11,384 bases of DNA from Dysgonamonadaceae bacterium (GTDB lineage Bacteria > Bacteroidota > Bacteroidia > Bacteroidales > Azobacteroidaceae): NCBI GenBank assembly GCA_031258895.1, contig JAIRMF010000092.1, positions 1-11,384 of the forward strand, in the 5' to 3' direction. Of the stretch, positions 1 through 6,556 are shown piece by piece; position 1 is the first letter of the stretch, and every line of letters begins with the position of its first letter. A model generated the notes under the pieces. The model worked only from the letters and a program-made list of their open reading frames with translations, had not been told where the DNA came from and made no database searches. The position numbers and the translations under genes are program-made.

Positions 1-11
1 TACACTCTAAC

Positions 12-1001
12 TCAAAATACTATACCAATGTTCTTCTCCTCAATATTACGAATGTTCTCCCGCTGACGCTCGAAAAACGCCGACTGAATAATCTCGTTAG
101 ACTGCGTTATCAAACGTGAACACTTCCGCAATACATCAATCCTGTTACGATGCAACGAACAAATCGCCGGATTAGCAGCCTCTATCGGAGCTAAACTGTG
201 AATGTAAAAACTAGACCGCTCCCTGTTGTCACAACGTAAATAAAGACTGTTAGAATCAACATTCACAAACGAAAGATATATCTGAACACCTACACTGTCT
301 CGAAAATATCCCGTCTGAGCTACCTCCTCAACAATATCTACCATCTTATTCATGTCGCTCTTCAACGCCTGCAAATCCTCAAGAGAAATAAGATTCCGCT
401 TATAAAAATACAAAATGTCGTTGATCAAATTGCCGATAATGTTCGAATCAATGATGAACGTCACACTCTTCGTACATATCTGAACCTGCTGCTCAACAGC
501 CCGCTTAAGGTCCTTCAACTCCTCCGGTAAAGAAATCTCCGATAACTTGTTCTTCAACGAAACCTTCGTGCTGTTCTGCATGTACTTGAAATACGAAAAA
601 CGAAACAACGAATTGAAATGCGTGAAGAAAAACGGTAAAATGTTGTTCATCGCTACAACAATCTCCGTGTCCTGCGAATTCGAAATAACTATCAGCTTGT
701 CAAGATACTCCCTGATCGTGTGCCTGAAAATAGGAAACTCATCCCTCGTCTGCTCAATGTCCACCGAAAAAGATACACGAGAACTGCTGCCCATCGAAAT
801 AATCTCGTCAACCGAGAAATTAAGATCCTGAGCCATCCTCGTAACCTCCTCAAAAGTGAACGGAATCTCCTCCCGCAACCTACGATAGGCAGATTCCTTA
901 CTGATTTCTAAAATGTCCATCAAATACTCCGTCGGCTTGATGTTCCTGGGAAGAGAAGAAAGAATCTTCAATGTTAACGCGTTTTGTCTACTTCTGCTCA
1001 T
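12..1001 (-). CDS. Uncharacterised protein with N-terminal helix-turn-helix (putative transcriptional regulator)
   Basis: I do not recognise this 329-residue protein as a named family. Residues about 24-65 look like a Cro/CI-type helix-turn-helix: a short helix, then ISKESAYRRLREE as a plausible recognition region, then a helix ending in LNFSVDEII. The remaining ~260 residues appear mostly alpha-helical, with no membrane segment, signal peptide or catalytic motif that I can see; they may be a sensing or oligomerisation domain. I chose the ATG at 1001 (MSRSRQN) because the helix-turn-helix follows closely. A GTG 33 bp further upstream would add 11 Asn/Lys-rich residues. The gene ends in TGA at 12-14, so it is complete. 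A candidate promoter lies at 1038-1068. Its coding strand is G/T-rich at third positions, like dedA but unlike the genes right of 2500. DNA binding is inferred; no target is visible. Confidence 0.75.
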   Translation of the reverse strand: MSRSRQNALTLKILSSLPRNIKPTEYLMDILEISKESAYRRLREEIPFTFEEVTRMAQDLNFSVDEIISMGSSSRVSFSVDIEQTRDEFPIFRHTIREYLDKLIVISNSQDTEIVVAMNNILPFFFTHFNSLFRFSYFKYMQNSTKVSLKNKLSEISLPEELKDLKRAVEQQVQICTKSVTFIIDSNIIGNLINDILYFYKRNLISLEDLQALKSDMNKMVDIVEEVAQTGYFRDSVGVQIYLSFVNVDSNSLYLRCDNRERSSFYIHSLAPIEAANPAICSLHRNRIDVLRKCSRLITQSNEIIQSAFFERQRENIRNIEEKNIGIVF

Positions 1002-1037
1002 AATGTTTTGATTATTTTTGTTCTTATATAACACTTA

Positions 1038-1068
1038 AAAACTTATTTTGTTTTAGAAAATATTCAAC
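1038..1068 (-). promoter_or_regulatory. Candidate promoter of the helix-turn-helix gene
   Basis: On the minus strand GTTG (1068-1065) is followed after exactly 19 nt by TAAGTTTT (1045-1038). This is one mismatch in each half from the Bacteroidetes consensus TTTG-N19-TAnnTTTG. It lies 36 nt before the ATG at 1001. The spacing is the best support; the sequence match is imperfect. Confidence 0.45.
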
Positions 1069-1080
1069 CCCCTAAACTAA

Positions 1081-1737
1081 TTATTCGTTCCGGAAAGACC
1101 GCAATCTGTTGCGAAACGCCTCCACTACCGCAGGAATTACCGACGCAAAAACAATCGCCAGCATCAATAAAGTTAAGTTCTTTTTGACAAACTCCATCTC
1201 GCCAAAAAAATAACCCGCGTAAGTGAACAACGTAACCCACAATACCCCACCAAAAACATTGAAACTGAAAAAACGAGGATAATGCATCCTCCCCATACCC
1301 CCGATAAACGGAGCAAAAGTCCTCACTATAGGAATAAAACGAGCCATAATGATGGTCTTCCCCCCGTGTCGCTCGTAAAAAGTGTGAGTCTTCTCCAAAT
1401 ATGACCGCTTGAAAATCCTGGAATCCGGATCCCGAAAAAGTTTCCTCCCAAAATACTTGCCGATAAAATAATTACAAGCATCGCCCAAAATCGCAGCCAC
1501 AACAAGCAATACAACCAAAAAATGAACGTCTATGTTCTTATCGCCTATCGCAGCCAAAGCACCCGCCGCAAAAAGTAAAGAATCGCCCGGAAGAAAAGGA
1601 GTTATCACCAATCCCGTCTCGCAAAATATGACGAGAAACATAATTGCGTAAAACCACGTCCCATAACTCTTAATAAGTTCCGAAAGATGAACGTCAAGAC
1701 GAAGAAAAAAATCAATTATAGAATTAATTAGATCCAC
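1081..1737 (-). CDS. DedA/VTT-family inner-membrane protein
   Basis: A polytopic membrane protein of 218 residues, the usual DedA length. The family is thought to move polyprenyl phosphate or phospholipid across the inner membrane and to support envelope homeostasis and proton-motive force. Family marks seen here: a glutamate in a membrane-embedded segment followed by PFLPGDSLL (about residues 40-56), a [15 protein letters not shown] stretch, then [20 protein letters not shown] with the conserved arginines and prolines (about 132-151), and a hydrophobic C-terminal helix before a basic tail. The start is GTG at 1737, chosen because it lies 27 nt downstream of an exact TACCTTTG element and gives a normal N-terminus. 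The substrate cannot be told from sequence. The gene is alone in its transcription unit, though the helix-turn-helix gene begins only 79 bp downstream on the same strand, so readthrough is possible. Confidence 0.93.
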   Translation of the reverse strand: MDLINSIIDFFLRLDVHLSELIKSYGTWFYAIMFLVIFCETGLVITPFLPGDSLLFAAGALAAIGDKNIDVHFLVVLLVVAAILGDACNYFIGKYFGRKLFRDPDSRIFKRSYLEKTHTFYERHGGKTIIMARFIPIVRTFAPFIGGMGRMHYPRFFSFNVFGGVLWVTLFTYAGYFFGEMEFVKKNLTLLMLAIVFASVIPAVVEAFRNRLRSFRNE

Positions 1738-1936
1738 CTGTTTTTGTGTTTCAATTTCGGGTACAAAGGTAAGAATAAAAAATAACTTTCTAACACAATA
1801 TCACGCCCTTTTTTTGACATCTAATCAAAATATCGCTGCGAAAGCATTTTTAAATCTTGCTCTAAAGCTTATTTCCAACGGCATGTGGATGTTATTGACA
1901 TAAACAATTAAAATAACGAGCTGTGCCCCGTTTTTA
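1738..1936. other. AT-rich intergenic spacer between aroK and dedA
   Basis: This 199-bp spacer holds the dedA -7 element and little else that I can support. A 6-bp inverted repeat (GTTATT 1891-1896, AATAAC 1912-1917, loop 15) could be a weak hairpin downstream of aroK, but no T-run follows it. TGTGGAT at about 1884-1890 partly matches a DnaA box in reverse; it is a single copy. Confidence 0.4.
1764..1771 (-). promoter_or_regulatory. -7 promoter element of dedA
   Basis: TACCTTTG on the minus strand matches the Bacteroidetes TAnnTTTG -7 element exactly and is 27 nt before the GTG start. The -33 element is poor: only TTGTG about 22 nt upstream. Confidence 0.6.
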
Positions 1937-2461
1937 TTACGGCAGCTGTTTTATTATCTCTTCTATCGTCCTCTCAAAATTTTCCCCCTTAAAAAGGGTT
2001 TCGCAGTCTGAGACAATAGCGGCTTTTTCGTAAAACGGTTTTCTTTGTTGTAAACTGCTTTCAACATAATCTTTCATCTCCTGCAAAGACTTATTCTCAA
2101 CCAACGGACGTCTCCTGATAGCGGAAAAAAGGCGTGTAGTGAGTTCCTCTGCGCTCACTTTCAGATAAACCGTCAAACCGGCCGCATTCATCACTTCCAT
2201 ATTGTCAAAAAAACACGGCAACCCGCCACCGGTAGAAATAACCACGTTCTTAAAACCCGAAACTTCTTTCAGTATGCACCGCTCTATATTGCGAAACCCG
2301 CTTTCTTCGTGTTCTTCAAATATTTTCGCGATGGTCTTGCGATAACGATTTTCGATAAACTCGTCCGTATCCGTAAACCGCAAACCGAGCTTCTCGGCAA
2401 GACGTTTGCCTACCGTTGTTTTGCCGGAGGCCATGTAACCGGTTAAGAATATTGGGTTCAA
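1937..2461 (-). CDS. aroK: Shikimate kinase
   Basis: Cytoplasmic enzyme that phosphorylates shikimate with ATP to shikimate 3-phosphate, on the route to chorismate and the aromatic amino acids. The 174-residue length is typical. Motifs: Walker A GYMASGKTT (residues 8-16), the Mg/shikimate-binding D31-T-D33, shikimate-binding R57, the GGG loop (78-80), the lid RRRPL (116-120) and the C-terminal RKPFYEKAA region. I chose TTG at 2461 as the start: it gives MNPIFLTGY, with the same two-residue lead-in before IFLTGY that I recall in Bacteroides AroK, and no ATG or GTG lies nearby. A further in-frame TTG at 2536 would overlap the upstream gene by 61 bp and add 25 unlike residues. The start lies 14 bp after the stop of the beta-barrel gene and no separate promoter is visible, so the two are probably co-transcribed. 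Confidence 0.93.
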   Translation of the reverse strand: MNPIFLTGYMASGKTTVGKRLAEKLGLRFTDTDEFIENRYRKTIAKIFEEHEESGFRNIERCILKEVSGFKNVVISTGGGLPCFFDNMEVMNAAGLTVYLKVSAEELTTRLFSAIRRRPLVENKSLQEMKDYVESSLQQRKPFYEKAAIVSDCETLFKGENFERTIEEIIKQLP

Positions 2462-2475
2462 GGATTGGAATGATT

Positions 2476-4257
2476 TTAGAATAGAAAACTTATACCTGCC
2501 ATAACATTGAACGGTTGCACCGGATATCCGTACCAAAAATCATACTGTTGGAAAAGGAGATTATTTACCGTCAGATATGCGGAGAAGTTCGGTTTGAATG
2601 TGTATGTTGTTTTCAGGGATGTGTCGTGAATATTCTTCATTTTCACATATTCGAAGGACAGGTTATCATTATCCGGAGACGGAACATTATTCGACATGTC
2701 AAGACATTCAATAGTTCGTCGTCCGTAGGCTCCGTAATAGGAGAGGTCGAACCTAAGGGGCGAATTTGGCGGATTATATCCGATAGTCGCTGAGGTTTCC
2801 GTTCTTGGTTTTTGCGAAGGGATAGAGATGTTTCCATCGGTGTATTTCAGTTTTCGCTTATAGTAAACGGCTTTCGCTCCAAATTCAAAATTGTCCGCAA
2901 ACACATATTTTATCTCGCCGCCCAGATGGGATGTAGATTCATCGTTGTATACCGTTTCGGAATAGTACCGGTAGATATCCCTCCCATAATTGTATTGAAT
3001 AAAATAATGTTCGTTTTTGGTAATCTTATAGCCGGCAAACAGGTCAATTTTCAGTTCCTGAAGCGGTAAGAACCGTAATCCGAGCGCGGTGTTGAGCGGG
3101 GAGCGGGAATCTTTGGTTCTATGGACAGGATTTGCATATCTGTTTTCGTAAAACATATTGTATTTGCTGTTGTCTTCGTGTCCGCCGTCGGATATTGCAT
3201 ACAGATGCGCTTTTTCATGGATGCTCCAGTTAAATTTTATTGCGGGCGCCAATATTTTTTCGCGGTACGGGCCGGATTTGAGACTTAAAACAAGGCCGAG
3301 TTTCAGGTCGAAATTGTTCCCTTCAATACGATAGTACGGGTTTAGTGAGACGACTGAGAATTTTCTCAGGTTGTGGTTTTCGGCGGCGAATGTGTTTGAC
3401 CGGTGGTAGTACAGGTTACGTATGGAGCCTGCCAATCCTAACGATGCTGACGAAGAGTTTACTGTTTTGTTCAGGTTCCAGTCAAGTATGGTTAAGTTTT
3501 CGTTTATGATGGGGATGGAGTTGCTCGATTTTTCCTGCCCGAAGAAGGAGTATTTCAGGTTCAGGGAGTAGTTAAAGTTGTTTTGTTCGGTTGAGGACAG
3601 GCCTGCATTTGCCTCAACGAGGTTATTTTTCGGGGATTCGGAATAGTCGTTGTTTACCATGTAGACGGTATTCCGGTCGAGGACATTTTTCCGGAGTTGT
3701 GAGAGGTTGTATATTGAGGAGAGATATTTGGCATTGGCGGTCAGTTGGGCGTTCCCGAATCTGTGGATATAGTTTGTTTTGATGGAGGAGTCTGAAAATT
3801 TGAATTTTTGACTGAGGTCTTTTCCCTGCGAGAAAGTACGTTTGCTTCTGCTTGAGTTGTGCGACAGTCCGAAGCTGAGATAATTTTTAGGGTTATTGAT
3901 TGCCATGTAACCGGCGTCGGCATTGGCATCAAGCAGGTTGTTTACTTCTCCCGACAGGTATCCTCTGTACTTCGAGATATTCGGTTCTATGAGTTGCGAC
4001 TGTTGTTTCATGTATGATGGATCGGGAGTGAAGCCGAACATTGTATCATAATCGGAGAATTTCACCTTCGAAACGGGTGGTGGTGGTTCGTGCGAATCGG
4101 GGATACGGTCGATTTTTATTGCGTCAAGGATAGTGGGATTATATTCACGTTCCAGCAGTATTTCATTGTGGATACCTGTGCTGTCTCTGTCGGTTGCCTT
4201 TGCGTAAGTGTGAAGGAGGCAGATACCGGCGAGCGGAAGCAAAATTCTTTTTTTCAT
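2476..4257 (-). CDS. Outer-membrane beta-barrel protein, TonB-dependent-receptor-like, lacking a plug
   Basis: A predicted outer-membrane protein of 593 residues. The N-terminus MKKRILLPLAGICLLHTYAKA is a classic signal peptide, which is why I chose the ATG at 4257 over the upstream in-frame GTG. After it comes a short periplasmic stretch with the motif LEREYNPT and a proline run (PPPP), then SKYRGYLSG, which begins a long series of alternating aromatic/polar strands ending in the terminal phenylalanine typical of BAM substrates (AGISFLF). I associate this EYxP-then-barrel layout with a Bacteroidetes family usually annotated as a putative TonB-dependent receptor. No plug domain or clear TonB box is visible, so active transport is doubtful. 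Substrate and role are unknown. It is followed at 14 bp by aroK. The plus strand here is strongly G-rich, unlike aroK and dedA. Confidence 0.8.
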   Translation of the reverse strand: MKKRILLPLAGICLLHTYAKATDRDSTGIHNEILLEREYNPTILDAIKIDRIPDSHEPPPPVSKVKFSDYDTMFGFTPDPSYMKQQSQLIEPNISKYRGYLSGEVNNLLDANADAGYMAINNPKNYLSFGLSHNSSRSKRTFSQGKDLSQKFKFSDSSIKTNYIHRFGNAQLTANAKYLSSIYNLSQLRKNVLDRNTVYMVNNDYSESPKNNLVEANAGLSSTEQNNFNYSLNLKYSFFGQEKSSNSIPIINENLTILDWNLNKTVNSSSASLGLAGSIRNLYYHRSNTFAAENHNLRKFSVVSLNPYYRIEGNNFDLKLGLVLSLKSGPYREKILAPAIKFNWSIHEKAHLYAISDGGHEDNSKYNMFYENRYANPVHRTKDSRSPLNTALGLRFLPLQELKIDLFAGYKITKNEHYFIQYNYGRDIYRYYSETVYNDESTSHLGGEIKYVFADNFEFGAKAVYYKRKLKYTDGNISIPSQKPRTETSATIGYNPPNSPLRFDLSYYGAYGRRTIECLDMSNNVPSPDNDNLSFEYVKMKNIHDTSLKTTYTFKPNFSAYLTVNNLLFQQYDFWYGYPVQPFNVMAGISFLF

Positions 4258-4676
4258 AGGAAACATAACTTGAATTAGGAACGACAAAATTACATAAAAA
4301 ACGCAGGTACTGCAATCCGGCCTGCAAGCTTTCACATTAGTCAAATTAGAAAGGTGTATCATAATAAACGTTTCCTAAATGATTTTTCTCATGCGCCAGA
4401 CGATCTAGCTAATACGCCGGATGATTCAGCTACTACGCCAGACGATCTAGCTAATACGCCGGATGATTCAGCTACTACGCCAGACGATCCAGCTACTACG
4501 CCGGATGATTCAGCTACTACGCCAGACGATCCAGCTACTACGCCAGATGATCCAGCTACTACGCCAGACGATCCAGCTACTACGCTAGATGATCCAGCTA
4601 CTACGCCGGATGATTCAGCTACTACGCCAGACGATTCAGCTACTACGCCAGACGATTCAGCTACTACGCCAGACGA
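4258..4676. other. Intergenic region between glycosyltransferase and beta-barrel gene, mostly tandem repeat
   Basis: This 419-bp stretch has no gene I would defend. From right to left it holds the 21-bp array (4394-4680, just reaching into the glycosyltransferase stop), about 100 bp of AT-rich unique sequence, and the beta-barrel promoter. A plus-strand frame from GTG 4354 to TAA 4686 is open across the array, encoding repeats of PDDSATT. I read it as a by-product of a 21-bp, stop-free period. Confidence 0.6.
4285..4316 (-). promoter_or_regulatory. Candidate promoter of the beta-barrel gene and aroK
   Basis: TAATTTTG (4292-4285, minus) fits TAnnTTTG exactly, 28 nt before the ATG. ATTG (4316-4313), with a 20-nt gap, is a fair -33 element. 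A 5-bp inverted repeat, GCAGG (4303-4307) and CCTGC (4321-4325), brackets the -33 region and could be an operator, but it is short. Confidence 0.5.
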
Positions 4677-4680
4677 TTAT
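4394..4680. repeat. 21-bp tandem repeat array 1 (13 full units plus a partial)
   Basis: Thirteen perfect-length 21-bp units start at 4394 and recur every 21 bp to 4666, followed by a partial copy of about 12 bp ending at the glycosyltransferase stop. The unit begins CGCCAGACGATTCAGC and ends TACTA. Variation is confined to a few columns: position 5 (A/G), 8 (C/T), 12 (T/C), 13 (C/T), 19 (C/A), and once position 4 (C to T). Units 1-2 and 3-4 form an identical 42-bp doublet and units 12-13 are identical, so the array has grown by copying one or two units. Each unit carries an AGCT palindrome. All three plus frames and one minus frame are stop-free. It is not CRISPR: there are no unique spacers. 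Confidence 0.97.
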
Positions 4681-5654
4681 TTATAATATACCCAAAAATG
4701 TGCAAGCCTCAACAATGTCCAAATCCAACGAGGTTTACGATTTCGACCGTCTCTTATTTTTACAAGGAAAAGAGGAGTATAAAGTAACCGGAAGAACAGC
4801 CGGTCGGTTCTCCGGTAGAACTTTTGCGCAGTTACTATTGTCTTTCTATTCTTCTTGTCCATATCGGGCAGGCGTTTCAACAATTCGCAACACTGTTCAT
4901 AACGGCTTTCACGACCGCTTTTTGTTTTCCGGTCAGGTATTTCGTTTAATATTGTGACTACATTTGGTGTAACATAACACTTGTTTCCCGTAGCATTATT
5001 GCTATGTTGACGGTGGAGGGTAATGACCCTGTCCGCAAAAACAAACGAACATTTAGCCGAACAAATGTCGGCAATCCATGCATCGTGCGACATCGTGCCG
5101 GGCAACGGGAAAATTATCGGGACAAGAGATTTGCGGATAAGCATTGACGCGCCTTGCAAGAAAGGCCTGTTGTAAACAAGGTATTCTAATCGTTCGTGGT
5201 CATTGTCGGCATATTTTTTCATGATGAAGTCGGCGTATGAACCATCCGCATTAACCAAAGGATTCCCATCTTCGTCAATGTACAGGTATTTGCCACAACT
5301 AAGCTGTTTATCACCGATAGTAGTAAGAAGCGTATCGAGATGATCTTCAAGCCAAATATCATCCTGGTCGCAAAGAGCAATGTAATCACTCAGGGAGAGA
5401 TTAATCGCTCGCTCAAAATTCTTCCTGTATCCGATGTTCGCCTCATTCCTGTAATATCTCAGCCTGGAGTCTTTGGCGGCGTATTCATGCAAAATAGACA
5501 TCGTTGAGTCCGTAGAACAGTCGTCGCAAACAACGAGTTCAAAGTTACCGTGCGTCTGTCCAAGTACGGAATCCAACTGTTGTCGTAAATAGCGTTCGCC
5601 ATTGTATGTCGCCATCGCGACAGAGATCTTTAAGTTACTGTCTTGATTTATCAT
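4677..5654 (-). CDS. Family 2 glycosyltransferase
   Basis: A GT-A fold glycosyltransferase of 325 residues that probably adds a sugar from a nucleotide donor during surface-polysaccharide or lipopolysaccharide synthesis, on the cytoplasmic face. The N-terminal nucleotide-binding part reads SVAMATYNGERYLRQQLDS (residues 11-29), then VVCDDCSTDST. The metal-binding DxD-like motif is CDQDDIW (95-101). HDAW (190-193) and RQHSNN (215-220) match the acceptor-side motifs of rhamnosyltransferase-like GT2 proteins. The C-terminus is basic and amphipathic (FFRLLYTPLF, then WTLLRLAHFWVYYK) and could touch the membrane. The start ATG at 5654 gives a normal N-terminus. The gene stands alone rather than in a polysaccharide cluster, so donor and acceptor are unknown. 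Its stop codon TAA (4679-4677) falls inside the last partial unit of array 1, and the open minus frame of that array is the frame of this gene. Confidence 0.92.
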   Translation of the reverse strand: MINQDSNLKISVAMATYNGERYLRQQLDSVLGQTHGNFELVVCDDCSTDSTMSILHEYAAKDSRLRYYRNEANIGYRKNFERAINLSLSDYIALCDQDDIWLEDHLDTLLTTIGDKQLSCGKYLYIDEDGNPLVNADGSYADFIMKKYADNDHERLEYLVYNRPFLQGASMLIRKSLVPIIFPLPGTMSHDAWIADICSAKCSFVFADRVITLHRQHSNNATGNKCYVTPNVVTILNEIPDRKTKSGRESRYEQCCELLKRLPDMDKKNRKTIVTAQKFYRRTDRLFFRLLYTPLFLVKIRDGRNRKPRWIWTLLRLAHFWVYYK

Positions 5655-5706
5655 TTCAGAAGTCTTTTTTAATTAAATCCATTGATTAATATATACAATA
5701 TAAAAA

Positions 5707-5714
5707 CAAAGATA
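5707..5714 (-). promoter_or_regulatory. -7 promoter element of the glycosyltransferase gene
   Basis: TATCTTTG on the minus strand is an exact TAnnTTTG, 53 nt before the ATG. I see no good -33 element at 19-21 nt. The 170-bp divergent region (5655-5824) holds this and the ispD-like promoter. Confidence 0.5.
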
Positions 5715-5782
5715 ATGATAATAATTAACAACACGATAACCGGTACAACCGATTACAGGTCATCGATTACGAATAATTTCAT

Positions 5783-5790
5783 TACCTTTG
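5783..5790 (+). promoter_or_regulatory. -7 promoter element of the ispD-like gene
   Basis: TACCTTTG is an exact TAnnTTTG, 34 nt before the ATG at 5825. The -33 element is not recognisable. Upstream, CGATTAC occurs twice (5750-5756 and 5764-5770), 14 bp apart; significance unknown. Confidence 0.55.
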
Positions 5791-5824
5791 TTACCATCTA
5801 ATCAGACTAAATACCGGTCATATC

Positions 5825-6526
5825 ATGACGGCAGCAATCATACTTGCAGGTGGAACAGGAGAAAGAATCGGCGGCGCACTGCCGAAGCAGTTCCTTATGA
5901 TGGGTGGCAAAACGGTACTGGAACATTCGGTGTGCGTTTTTGAAAAGAACAGTGCCGTTGATGAAATAACGATAGTCGTGCATCCCCATTACATCGGCAG
6001 GATTGAGGCAATGATTGCATCTAACGGCTGGCGGAAGATAGTGAAAATCCTTGCCGGCGGCTCCGAGCGCTATGAATCAAGCTTTGCCGCAGTCCAAGAA
6101 TACGCCTCTCTCCCCAACTGCCGGATGTTGATTCATGACGCTGTCCGCCCGCTTGTCAGCCAACGCATAATCAACGAAGTGATAGAGGCTCTGGAAATAT
6201 ATAACGCAGTCAACGTCACGATTCCCGTAACGGATACCATCATCAGGATGGATGAGAGCGGACGGTTTGTGAGTGATATTCCGGACCGACGCCGGTTCCA
6301 CCGTGGACAGTCGCCACAGGGGTTTCGCTGTCAGGTGCTTGAGAAGGCTTACCGGATTGCTTTTAACGACCCGTCTTTTTCCGTTACCGATGACTGTGGA
6401 GTTGTCGCCCGTTATCTTCCCTGCGAAAAGATCTTTACGGTTGTTGGTGAAGAATCCAATATGAAACTTACTTACAGGGAAGATATTGGTTTGCTGGAAA
6501 GGTATCTGGCCGAAAGGGGAATTTAA
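5825..6526 (+). CDS. ispD: IspD/TarI-family cytidylyltransferase (probable 2-C-methyl-D-erythritol 4-phosphate cytidylyltransferase)
   Basis: A cytoplasmic CTP-dependent nucleotidyltransferase of 233 residues, full length. Family marks: the CTP-binding loop LAGGTGERIGGALPKQF (7-23), GGSER (78-82), HDAVRP (104-109), PVTDT (134-138), GQSPQGF (161-167), TDD (188-190) and NMKLTYREDI with the conserved lysine 214. By default this is IspD, step three of the non-mevalonate isoprenoid pathway, making CDP-methylerythritol. The stretch FVSDIPDRRRFHRGQSPQGF also recalls TarI, the ribitol-5-phosphate cytidylyltransferase, whose typical motif is SDIP followed by GQTPQ. No MEP-pathway gene and no TarJ-like reductase is nearby to decide; the divergent neighbour is a glycosyltransferase. 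The family is certain, the substrate less so. It is the only plus-strand gene in the window and ends 30 bp from the convergent adaptor gene, with no visible terminator between them. Confidence 0.85.
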   Translation: MTAAIILAGGTGERIGGALPKQFLMMGGKTVLEHSVCVFEKNSAVDEITIVVHPHYIGRIEAMIASNGWRKIVKILAGGSERYESSFAAVQEYASLPNCRMLIHDAVRPLVSQRIINEVIEALEIYNAVNVTIPVTDTIIRMDESGRFVSDIPDRRRFHRGQSPQGFRCQVLEKAYRIAFNDPSFSVTDDCGVVARYLPCEKIFTVVGEESNMKLTYREDIGLLERYLAERGI

Positions 6527-6556
6527 TATCTTCCTTTGCAGATGACGCCTGACTGT

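Noticed and set aside
1884..1917. DnaA box-like TGTGGAT and a 6-bp inverted repeat as part of an origin
   Set aside because: There is a single partial match to the box and a weak hairpin. An origin would need a cluster of boxes; only the skew change hints at one.
1919..1945. Terminator hairpin at the aroK stop (CCGT and ACGG around an A-rich loop)
   Set aside because: The stem is only 4 bp and no T-run follows it on the minus strand.
4394..4680. CRISPR array
   Set aside because: Units are contiguous 21-bp copies with no variable spacers, and there are no cas genes. The same holds for 11070-11384.
4354..4686. Plus-strand open frame from GTG encoding heptads PDDSATT across array 1
   Set aside because: All three plus frames are open because the 21-bp unit lacks stops there. 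The silent changes at unit columns 5 and 8 are wobble positions in both the plus and the minus frame, so they do not show coding selection, and columns 12, 13 and 19 change residues freely. No promoter or conserved flanking domain is present.
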